Source: Pelomonas sp052436255
GTDB taxonomy: Bacteria > Pseudomonadota > Gammaproteobacteria > Burkholderiales > Burkholderiaceae_C
Direction of reading: 5' to 3'
NCBI GenBank assembly: GCA_052436255.1
Contig: JBQVNP010000005.1
Location: forward strand, 1 to 64,000
Length of the DNA: 64,000 bases
The position numbers were made by a program, and so were the translations under genes. Numbering within the stretch: the stretch's first letter is position 1; every line of letters starts with the position of its first letter. A model generated the notes under the pieces. It was not told the origin of the DNA. It did not search any database and saw only the letters and a list, made by a program, of their open reading frames with translations. Below are positions 33,754-40,743 of this stretch, one piece after another.

Positions 33754-33816
33754 CTCTCGGTCATCGGGTGCTGCTCCCGATCCGTGCAGCAGCGGTCACC
33801 GCCACAGGAGTTCCAC

Positions 33817-34212
33817 ATGTTTTATCTCACCCATCCCCGTCATGTCGCCCGCGTTCTGCGCCAGTTCGACGTCGATGTGGACGCTGCCCGCACCCCGGCC
33901 CTGGACGTCAGCGAAGACGCCGAGGGCTATCAGGTCACCGTCGACATGCCCGGCGTCGCCAAGGAAGCTGTCAGGGTCCGCGTTGAAGGCCGGCAAGTGC
34001 ACATCGAGACAGCGACCGAACAGGCCGCTGCACCCACCGATGGATCGCGCCTGCTCTACCGGGAGCGCCGCGCCGCACGCTATGCCCGCAGCTTCTCTCT
34101 GCCTGCCGAGATCGATCAGCAGCAGTCCGCAGCTGTCTTCAAGAACGGCGTGCTGACGCTGACCCTGGTCAAGCGCGTTGCCCAAAACGGGGGGCAGTTG
34201 ACCGTCAACTAA
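33817..34212 (+). CDS. Hsp20/alpha-crystallin family small heat-shock protein
   Basis: A 131-residue holdase chaperone that binds unfolding proteins without ATP. The alpha-crystallin domain spans about residues 28-120 with VDMPGVAKEAVRVRVEGRQV and ends in the family's AxFKNGVLTLTL pattern (AAVFKNGVLTLTLVK). The start at 33817 has CAGGAG 6 nt upstream. A sigma-32-like promoter precedes it. The stop overlaps the convergent tsaD stop by 4 bp. Confidence 0.92.
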   Translation: MFYLTHPRHVARVLRQFDVDVDAARTPALDVSEDAEGYQVTVDMPGVAKEAVRVRVEGRQVHIETATEQAAAPTDGSRLLYRERRAARYARSFSLPAEIDQQQSAAVFKNGVLTLTLVKRVAQNGGQLTVN

Positions 34213-35261
34213 GCAGCACCGAGCTCCCAGCGCGGACGGACTTCAAAGCCGCCGTCATGCGCGGGGCTGGCCATGCCGCGCTGCACCCGCAGCGCGGCGG
34301 CCATGGCGATCATGGCGCCGTTGTCGGTGCACAGCGACAACTCGGGGTAGTGCACGCGCACGCCCCGCTTGTAGCAGGCGGCGTTCAACTGCTCCCGCAG
34401 CTTGGCGTTAGCGCCGACACCACCAGCAACGACGAGGCGCTCCAGTCCGGTCATCTTCAGCGCCAGCATTGATTTCTTCACCAGCACCTCGACGATGGCC
34501 TCCTGCGTTGCCGCAGCGAGGTCGGCTTTCGTCTGATCGCAGGGCCCGGATCCATCCAGGCCCAGCTTCTTCACCTGGGTCAGCACGGCAGTCTTCAGCC
34601 CGGCGAAACTGAAATCGGGCTTGCCGCTGTGCAGCAGCGGACGTGGCAGCGTGAACGCATCAGGGTTGCCAAACTCGGCCATGCGCGCCAGATGTGGGCC
34701 GCCGGGGTAAGGCAGGCCCAGCAACTTGGCACTCTTGTCAAAGGCTTCGCCTGCCGCGTCGTCGATGGTCTCGCCGAGCATCTCGTAGCTGCCCACGCCG
34801 TCCACGCGCATCAGCTGCGTGTGACCGCCACTGACCAGCAGGGCGATGAAGGGGAACTCCGGTGCGTCGGCTGACAGGAAGGGCGACAGCAGATGCCCTT
34901 CCAGGTGATGGATGGGCAGCGCCGGCACATCCAGCGCCGCAGCCAACGACACGGCCACACCAGCGCCAACAAGTAGCGCGCCTGCAAGGCCGGGGCCTTG
35001 GGTGTAGGCGATCAGGTCGACATCCCGCAGAGTCAGATTGGCCTGCGACAGCACCTCGCGCGCAAGCGGCAGCACGCGGCGCACATGGTCGCGCGATGCC
35101 AGCTCTGGCACGACGCCGCCATAGGCCTGGTGCATGGTGATCTGGCTGTGCAGCGCCTGCGCGACCAATCGCGGCGGCGCATCGCCGTCTACCTCGACAA
35201 GCGCCACCCCGGTCTCGTCGCAGGACGACTCGAACCCGAGGATGCGCCGGACCGATTTCAC
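34209..35261 (-). CDS. tsaD: tRNA N6-adenosine threonylcarbamoyltransferase TsaD
   Basis: A 350-residue ASKHA-fold protein that transfers threonylcarbamoyl to A37 of ANN-decoding tRNAs, with TsaB, TsaC and TsaE made elsewhere. Hallmarks are GFESSCDETG at the N-terminus, the metal-binding His pair in IHHLEGHLLSPF and SGGHTQLM. Start is a GTG that overlaps the fdx stop (GTGA). It is thus the last gene of the hscBA-fdx unit, in place of the iscX seen in E. coli. Confidence 0.95.
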   Translation of the reverse strand: MKSVRRILGFESSCDETGVALVEVDGDAPPRLVAQALHSQITMHQAYGGVVPELASRDHVRRVLPLAREVLSQANLTLRDVDLIAYTQGPGLAGALLVGAGVAVSLAAALDVPALPIHHLEGHLLSPFLSADAPEFPFIALLVSGGHTQLMRVDGVGSYEMLGETIDDAAGEAFDKSAKLLGLPYPGGPHLARMAEFGNPDAFTLPRPLLHSGKPDFSFAGLKTAVLTQVKKLGLDGSGPCDQTKADLAAATQEAIVEVLVKKSMLALKMTGLERLVVAGGVGANAKLREQLNAACYKRGVRVHYPELSLCTDNGAMIAMAAALRVQRGMASPAHDGGFEVRPRWELGAA

Positions 35262-35596
35262 TTACCTTCCTTGGCGTGATTGATCGAGTACTTCGGGATC
35301 TCGACCGTCACGTCCTGCTGGCGCAGCAGCGCCTGGCAAGACAGGCGCGAGTCGGGCTCCAGCCCCCAGGCACGGTCCAGCATGTCCTCTTCGTCCTCCT
35401 CCATCTCGCTCAGCGATCGGCCGCCCTCGCGCACGATGACGTGGCAGGTCGTACAGGCGCAGACCTGGTCGCAGGCATGTTCGATGTGGATGTCGTTGGC
35501 CAGCAGCGCTTCGCAGATCGACGTGCCGGGTGTGGCCGTGATGTTGGCACCATCGGGGCAGTACTCGGCGTGCGGGAGTATCTTGATGACGGGCAT
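35258..35596 (-). CDS. fdx: ISC-type [2Fe-2S] ferredoxin
   Basis: A 112-residue adrenodoxin-like ferredoxin that supplies electrons for Fe-S assembly. Cluster ligands are seen as CDQVCACTTC (C-x5-C-x2-C) and a distal Cys in RLSCQAL. The acidic EMEEDEEDMLD helix is typical of partner binding. It lies 9 bp after hscA and overlaps tsaD by 4 bp. Confidence 0.95.
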   Translation of the reverse strand: MPVIKILPHAEYCPDGANITATPGTSICEALLANDIHIEHACDQVCACTTCHVIVREGGRSLSEMEEDEEDMLDRAWGLEPDSRLSCQALLRQQDVTVEIPKYSINHAKEGK

Positions 35597-35605
35597 GTTG
35601 TTCTC

Positions 35606-37468
35606 TTAGAGGGCCGAGACGTTGCGGCCGGTCAATGCACGGGCGATGGAGCGGTTCATGCGCTCTGCGGCAAAGCCTTCGGTGGCTTCGGCGAGCGACT
35701 TGACGGCGTCATCGATGGCATCGGCATCGTCGCCCATCGCCGCCAACTGCACCAGGCGGGCTTCAAGCGATTCGCGCTCGGTCGCGGGCAGCAGGTCACC
35801 GTCGGCTGCCAGCGCGCTGCGCGTCGCCAGGATCATGCGCTCGGCCTCGACCTTGGCTTCCCGCAACTTGCGCGCCGCCATGTCCCCTTCCGCGCTCGTG
35901 AATCCGTCCTTCAGCATGTTGGCAATCTCGTCGTCGCCCAGACCATAGCTCGGCTTCACGGTGATGGCCGTCTGTACGCCCGAGGTCAGTTCCTCGGCCG
36001 ACACGTTCAGCAGGCCATCCGCGTCGACTTGAAAGCTGACACGAATGCGCGCCGCACCCGCCACCATGGGCGGGATGCCGCGCAGCTCGAAGCGCGCAAG
36101 GGAGCGACAGTCGCTGACCAGTTCGCGCTCGCCCTGCACGACGTGGATAGCCAGCGCGGTCTGACCGTCCTTGAAGGTCGTGAAGTCCTGGGCCTTGGCG
36201 ACGGGTATGGTCGAGTTGCGCTCGATGACGCGCTCGGTCAGGCCGCCCATGGTCTCCAGGCCAAGGGACAACGGGATCACGTCGAGCAACAGGATCTCGC
36301 CATCGGCGGCATTTCCGGCGAGCTGATTGGCCTGGATGGCGGCGCCGAGCGCGACCACCTCGTCGGGGTTCAGGTTGGTCAGCACCTCGCGGCCGACGAG
36401 TTCGCTCACCGCACGGCGCACGATGGGCATGCGCGTCGAACCGCCGACCATGACGGTGCCGACCACATCTGCAGCCTTGACCCTGGCGTCGCGCAACACC
36501 CGCCTCACGGCGGTCAGCGTCTTGGTGATCAGCGGTTGAACCAACTGCTCGAATTGATCGCGCGTGACGTTGACGCGCAACGGGCGCCCCTCAAGCACAT
36601 CGAACGCAAAAGGTACTTCCGCAGCCTCGCTCAAGGCCTCTTTGACCCGTCGCGATTCCACCAGCACGGTTCTACGCTCACTCGCGGAGAGCGCCTCGAG
36701 TGAAGGCAAGCGCGCCTGCTCCAAAGCCCACACTGCCAACTGCTCGTCGAAGTCGTCGCCACCCAGCGCCGCATCGCCGCCGGTCGCAACGACCTCGAAG
36801 ACGCCGCGCGTCAGGCGCAGCAGCGAAATATCAAAAGTGCCCCCGCCCAGGTCGTAGACGGCATAGAGCCCTTCGCTGGCATTGTCTAAACCGTAGGCGA
36901 TGGCCGCGGCGGTAGGCTCGTTGATGAGGCGCAGGACCTTGATGCCAGCCAGCTCGGCGGCGTCCTTGGTCGCCTGGCGCTGGGCGTCGTCGAAGTAGGC
37001 CGGCACCGTGATGACGGCGCCAAACAGGTCGTCGGCAAAGCTGTCCTCGGCGCGGAAGCGCAGCGTCGCAAGGATTTCGGCCGATACCTCGACGGGGCTC
37101 TTCACGCCGTCGCGCGTGGCGATGGCCAGCATGCCGGGGCGGTCCTCGAACTGGTAAGACAGGCGCTCGCGATTGGCCACGTCCGCCAGGCTGCGACCCA
37201 TGAAGCGCTTGACCGAGACAATCGTGTTCTCGGGGTCCTCGGCCTGCGCCGCGAGCGCGTCGGCGCCGATCTGGCGACGACCTTCGGGCAGGTAGCGCAC
37301 GGCGGACGGCAAGATGACCCGGCCATGCTCATCGGGCAGGCATTCCGCCACGCCGTGGCGCACCGCGGCGACGAGGGAATGCGTCGTGCCGAGGTCGATA
37401 CCGACGGCGATGCGGCGCTGGTGCGGGTCCGGCGAGGCGCCAGGTTCTGAGATCTGTAGAAGGGCCAT
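35606..37468 (-). CDS. hscA: Fe-S protein assembly chaperone HscA (Hsp70 type)
   Basis: A 620-residue specialised Hsp70 that releases clusters from IscU with HscB. The ATPase domain begins AVGIDLGTTHSLVA and includes VYDLGGGTFDISLL and VMVGGSTRMPIV. The substrate-binding domain starts about residue 390 (LLLDVIPLSLGLETMGG). Length matches E. coli HscA (616). It follows hscB by 6 bp. Confidence 0.96.
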   Translation of the reverse strand: MALLQISEPGASPDPHQRRIAVGIDLGTTHSLVAAVRHGVAECLPDEHGRVILPSAVRYLPEGRRQIGADALAAQAEDPENTIVSVKRFMGRSLADVANRERLSYQFEDRPGMLAIATRDGVKSPVEVSAEILATLRFRAEDSFADDLFGAVITVPAYFDDAQRQATKDAAELAGIKVLRLINEPTAAAIAYGLDNASEGLYAVYDLGGGTFDISLLRLTRGVFEVVATGGDAALGGDDFDEQLAVWALEQARLPSLEALSASERRTVLVESRRVKEALSEAAEVPFAFDVLEGRPLRVNVTRDQFEQLVQPLITKTLTAVRRVLRDARVKAADVVGTVMVGGSTRMPIVRRAVSELVGREVLTNLNPDEVVALGAAIQANQLAGNAADGEILLLDVIPLSLGLETMGGLTERVIERNSTIPVAKAQDFTTFKDGQTALAIHVVQGERELVSDCRSLARFELRGIPPMVAGAARIRVSFQVDADGLLNVSAEELTSGVQTAITVKPSYGLGDDEIANMLKDGFTSAEGDMAARKLREAKVEAERMILATRSALAADGDLLPATERESLEARLVQLAAMGDDADAIDDAVKSLAEATEGFAAERMNRSIARALTGRNVSAL

Positions 37469-37474
37469 GGGTGT

Positions 37475-37993
37475 TCAGGCATCCAGCGCGGCGAGGCGCT
37501 GGTCAATATCGGCACGGAAGCGCTGGATGAACATCAGCGCGCGGACCTGGGATGCAGCGGACGACGCGTCGTTGGCGTCATCGAGCAGCCGCTGGACCGC
37601 GGCAAGCGCCGCCGTTTCCGCCCGGGCCGCTTCGTCATCGAGTGCTGTCAGGGCGACTTCACCGTCGGCCTCGTCGAGCGCCTCGCGCCATGCCATCTGC
37701 TGCAGCAGGAAGGCAGCGGGCATCTGCGTGTTGTTCTCGGCCTGCACCGACGCGCCGCGCAACTCGCACAGGTAGGCTGCACGCTTGATCGGGTCGCGCA
37801 AGCGCTGGTAGGCCTCGTTGACGCGCATGGCCCACTGCATCGCCACGCGCTGGGCCGCAGCGCCTTCCGATGCAAATCGGTCGGGATGGACCTCGGCCTG
37901 TAGCGATTTCCAGCGCGCGTCGATGTCAGCGCGCACCTGGGCCTGCTGTTCATGCAGGCCGAAGAGCTGGAAGTCGTTGTCAGTGAGGCGCAT
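37475..37993 (-). CDS. hscB: Fe-S assembly co-chaperone HscB
   Basis: A 172-residue J-domain protein. The N-terminal J-domain has the HPD triad in EVHPDRFAS and ends near the RVNEAYQRLRDPIKRAAYLC segment (quoted in part). The C-terminal three-helix bundle (about 90-172) binds IscU. An intrinsic terminator lies just upstream of this gene, between it and iscA. Confidence 0.94.
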   Translation of the reverse strand: MRLTDNDFQLFGLHEQQAQVRADIDARWKSLQAEVHPDRFASEGAAAQRVAMQWAMRVNEAYQRLRDPIKRAAYLCELRGASVQAENNTQMPAAFLLQQMAWREALDEADGEVALTALDDEAARAETAALAAVQRLLDDANDASSAASQVRALMFIQRFRADIDQRLAALDA

Positions 37994-38002
37994 GGCGGGT
38001 GG

Positions 38003-38034
38003 AAAAGCAAAAGGCGCGGTTCACACCGCGCCTG
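38003..38034 (-). terminator. Intrinsic terminator/attenuator inside the isc cluster
   Basis: A perfect 9 bp stem AGGCGCGGT/ACCGCGCCT (38012-38020 and 38025-38033) with a 4 nt loop is followed on the minus strand by TTTTGCTTTT. This is a textbook Rho-independent terminator placed between iscA and hscB, about 20 bp past the iscA stop. It would let iscRSUA be transcribed in excess of hscBA-fdx-tsaD. Confidence 0.8.
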
Positions 38035-38052
38035 TCGTGGATTGAGCAAGTT

Positions 38053-38376
38053 TCAGACACGGAAGGACTCGCCGCAGCCGCACTTGTCTTTCTCGCGCGG
38101 GTTGCGGAACTTGAAGCCTTCGTTGAGGCCTTCGCGGACGAAGTCCAGCTCGGTGCCATCGAGGTAAGGCAGGCTCTTGGGGTCAATGAGGATCTTGACC
38201 TCATGCCCTTCAAAGACCACGTCCTCGGGCGCCACCTCGTCGGCGTACTCCAGCTTGTAGGCCAGGCCGGAACAGCCCGTTGTCTTGACGCCCAGGCGCA
38301 GCCCCACGCCTTTGCCTCGCTTGGCGATGTAGCGCTTGACGTGGCGGGCGGCCGCCTCGGTCAGGGTCACCGACAT
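38053..38376 (-). CDS. iscA: Iron-sulfur cluster assembly protein IscA
   Basis: A 107-residue A-type carrier. The three conserved cysteines are visible in TTGCSGLAYKLEY and in the C-terminal KCGCGESF. It hands clusters to [4Fe-4S] apoproteins. One bp separates it from iscU. Confidence 0.96.
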   Translation of the reverse strand: MSVTLTEAAARHVKRYIAKRGKGVGLRLGVKTTGCSGLAYKLEYADEVAPEDVVFEGHEVKILIDPKSLPYLDGTELDFVREGLNEGFKFRNPREKDKCGCGESFRV

Positions 38377-38377
38377 A

Positions 38378-38764
38378 TCAGCCGGAATGCTTGGCGCGGT
38401 AGTCGTCCACCGCCGCCTTGATGGCGTCTTCGGCCAGGATGGAGCAGTGGATCTTGACCGGCGGCAGCGCCAGCTCCTCGGCGATCTGGGTGTTCTTGAT
38501 CGTCAGCGCCTCGTCAAGGCTCTTGCCCTTGACCCATTCGGTCACGAGCGAGCTCGACGCAATGGCCGAGCCGCAACCGTAGGTCTTGAACTTGGCGTCC
38601 TCGATCAACCCGGTCGCCGGGTTGACCTTGATCTGCAGCTTCATCACGTCGCCGCACGCCGGCGCGCCGACCATGCCGGTGCCGACATCGTCGTCGCCGT
38701 TATCGAACTTGCCGACGTTGCGCGGGTTCTCGTAGTGGTCAACGACCTTTTCGCTGTATGCCAT
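38378..38764 (-). CDS. iscU: Iron-sulfur cluster scaffold protein IscU
   Basis: A 128-residue scaffold on which clusters are built. The three cluster cysteines lie in APACGDVMKL, YGCGSAIASSS and IHCSILAEDAI, and the HscA recognition motif LPPVK precedes the third. It follows iscS by 21 bp. Confidence 0.97.
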   Translation of the reverse strand: MAYSEKVVDHYENPRNVGKFDNGDDDVGTGMVGAPACGDVMKLQIKVNPATGLIEDAKFKTYGCGSAIASSSLVTEWVKGKSLDEALTIKNTQIAEELALPPVKIHCSILAEDAIKAAVDDYRAKHSG

Positions 38765-38785
38765 GGTGTTCTCCTGAGTCGCCTA

Positions 38786-40006
38786 TCAGTGGGCAGCCCA
38801 CTGGATGGTCGAGATGTCGATGCCGTCCTTGTACATGTCCCAAAGCGGGGACAGTTCGCGCAGCTTGGCCACGCGGTCGGTCAGCACGCTGACCGCGTAG
38901 TCAACTTCTTCCTCGGTCGTGAAGCGGCCGATGGTCATGCGCAGCGAGCTGTGGGCCAACTCGTCGCTGCGGCCCAGGGCGCGCAGCACGTAGCTCGGCT
39001 CCAGGCTGGCCGAGGTGCAGGCGGAGCCCGACGACACCGCCAGCCCCTTGACGCCCATGATCAGGGATTCGCCCTCAACGAAGTTGAACGAGATGTTCAG
39101 GTTGTGCGGCACGCGCCGCTCGATGTCACCGTTGATGAAAGTCTGCTCGATACCGGACAGGCCCTGGACCAACTTGTCGTGCAGCGCGCGGATACGCTCA
39201 TTCTCGGCACCCATCTCCTCACGGGCGATGCGGAAGGCCTCGCCCATGCCGACGATCTGGTGCACCGGCAGCGTGCCGGAGCGCATGCCGCGCTCATGGC
39301 CGCCGCCGTGCATCTGCGCCTCAAGGCGGACGCGCGGCTTGCGCCGAACGTAGAGCGCGCCGATGCCCTTGGGGCCGTAGCTCTTGTGCGAGGCCAGGCT
39401 CATCAGGTCGATGGGCAGCTTGGCCATGTCGATCTCGACCTTGCCGGTGGCCTGGGCCGCGTCGACGTGGAAGATGATGCCGCGCTCGCGGCACAGGTTG
39501 CCGAGAGCCACAACGTCCTGGATGACACCGATCTCGTTGTTGACGAACATCACCGAGGCCAGGATGGTGTCAGCGCGCAGCGCCGCCTTGAAGGCCTCCA
39601 GGTCGACCAAGCCGCTTTCCAGCACGTCGAGATAGGTCACCTCGAAGCCCTGGCGCTCCAGCTCACGCATCGTGTCGAGCACGGCCTTGTGCTCGGTCTT
39701 GACGGTGATCAGGTGCTTGCCTCGCGTCTTGTAGAACTGCGCGGCACCCTTCAACGCAAGATTGTTGGACTCGGTCGCGCCAGAGGTCCAGACGATTTCG
39801 CGCGGGTCGGCGCCGATCAGCTCGGCGACCTGCACGCGCGCCTTCTCGACCGCCTCTTCCGCTTCCCAGCCCCAGGCGTGGCTGCGCGACGCCGGGTTGC
39901 CGAAGTGCTCGCGCAACCAGGGGATCATCGCGTCCACCACGCGGGGGTCGCACGGCGTCGTGGCACCGTAATCGAGGTAGATGGGGAAGTGCGGGGTCAT
40001 GTCCAT
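38786..40006 (-). CDS. iscS: Cysteine desulfurase IscS
   Basis: A 406-residue PLP enzyme that removes sulfur from cysteine for Fe-S clusters and tRNA thiolation. The PLP lysine is in SLASHKSYGPKGIG and the persulfide-forming Cys loop is SSGSACTSASLEPSYVL. The start is either ATG 40006 or ATG 40000, two codons apart; neither has a strong Shine-Dalgarno. It is 19 bp after iscR. Confidence 0.95.
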   Translation of the reverse strand: MDMTPHFPIYLDYGATTPCDPRVVDAMIPWLREHFGNPASRSHAWGWEAEEAVEKARVQVAELIGADPREIVWTSGATESNNLALKGAAQFYKTRGKHLITVKTEHKAVLDTMRELERQGFEVTYLDVLESGLVDLEAFKAALRADTILASVMFVNNEIGVIQDVVALGNLCRERGIIFHVDAAQATGKVEIDMAKLPIDLMSLASHKSYGPKGIGALYVRRKPRVRLEAQMHGGGHERGMRSGTLPVHQIVGMGEAFRIAREEMGAENERIRALHDKLVQGLSGIEQTFINGDIERRVPHNLNISFNFVEGESLIMGVKGLAVSSGSACTSASLEPSYVLRALGRSDELAHSSLRMTIGRFTTEEEVDYAVSVLTDRVAKLRELSPLWDMYKDGIDISTIQWAAH

Positions 40007-40025
40007 GGAGCGACTGCTTGTTGTC

Positions 40026-40559
40026 TTACTTGCTGAACGCGTTGCCCAGCGCAAAAACCGAGTTCGGCGCCGTCACGCGGATCGGCTTGAGCACCGGCTG
40101 CGATGAGATCGCGCGCTTGACCGGCGCGGCCTCGACTTCGAAGCCCTTGGCGAGCTGCTCATCGGCCAGCTTGCGCAGAGACACGGAGTCGAGGTACTCG
40201 ATCATTTTGGCGTTCAGGTTGGTCCAAAGTTCATGGGTGATGCAGCGACCGCTGTCCTCGCCCATGCAGTTTTCCTTGCCGCCGCAGCCGGTGGCGTCAA
40301 GCGCCTCGTCCACAGCGACGATGATGTCGGCAACGGTGATGTTCTCGGCCTTGCGGCCCAGCGAATATCCGCCTCCCGGGCCACGGGTGCTTTCCACCAG
40401 CTCATGGCGGCGCAGTTTGCCGAAAAGCTGCTCCAGGTAGGACAGCGAAATCTGCTGCCGTTGGCTGATCGCCGCCAGCGCCACGGGGCCAGTATTCTCG
40501 CGCAGCGCCAAGTCCAACATCGCGGTGACGGCAAACCGGCCTTTGGTGGTGAGACGCAT
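40026..40559 (-). CDS. iscR: Fe-S cluster-sensing regulator IscR
   Basis: A 177-residue Rrf2-family repressor. The winged helix covers about residues 1-60, and the [2Fe-2S] ligands are Cys92, Cys98, Cys106 and His109. The Cys98-Cys106 loop is two residues longer than in E. coli (98-104). In its cluster-bound form it represses the isc operon; the apo form acts at other promoters. A candidate IscR site and nested hairpins lie upstream. Confidence 0.95.
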   Translation of the reverse strand: MRLTTKGRFAVTAMLDLALRENTGPVALAAISQRQQISLSYLEQLFGKLRRHELVESTRGPGGGYSLGRKAENITVADIIVAVDEALDATGCGGKENCMGEDSGRCITHELWTNLNAKMIEYLDSVSLRKLADEQLAKGFEVEAAPVKRAISSQPVLKPIRVTAPNSVFALGNAFSK

Positions 40560-40743
40560 ACGAAACTCCTTTGCGAGACGCCTGGACAGGATTTGTCCAG
40601 GACAAATGATTCGGGGTTAACCCGGGACACCCGGACAATAGCCGAGCGAATCATTTCCGATCATTTTACTCGACTAATCGGTCACGCCCCAGCGTAGGCG
40701 GGTATCCCTAGATTCGAGCGGGGTTTAGCGCCCCTCAACCGAG
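40560..40743 (-). promoter_or_regulatory. isc operon control region with nested alternative hairpins
   Basis: Several overlapping dyads occur. CCTGGACA/TGTCCAGG is at 40581-40588/40594-40601 and ATTTGTC/GACAAAT at 40591-40597/40601-40607; these two exclude each other. CCGGG/CCCGG is at 40622-40634, and a perfect 10 bp pair AAATGATTCG/CGAATCATTT is at 40604-40613/40647-40656. The arrangement could let the leader switch folds, or some dyads may be protein sites. It separates uvrB from iscR. Confidence 0.45.
40665..40688 (-). promoter_or_regulatory. Candidate type-1 IscR binding site
   Basis: On the minus strand GTGACCGATTAGTCGAGTA resembles the IscR type-1 pattern TTGACY-(4-5)-AGTCRRGTA, with one base fewer in the centre than in E. 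coli. Position upstream of iscR is right for autoregulation. No clear -10 accompanies it. Confidence 0.4.

Larger units (their letters stand above)
33430..33816. other. 387 bp divergent control region between rpsO and hsp20
   Basis: No gene is supported here. The left part (33430-33586) is the long rpsO leader, the middle (33587-33615) the rpsO promoter, and the right part holds the sigma-32-like promoter (33728-33753) and a ~57 nt leader of the small heat-shock gene. The stretch 33616-33727 shows no feature that I recognise. Confidence 0.6.
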
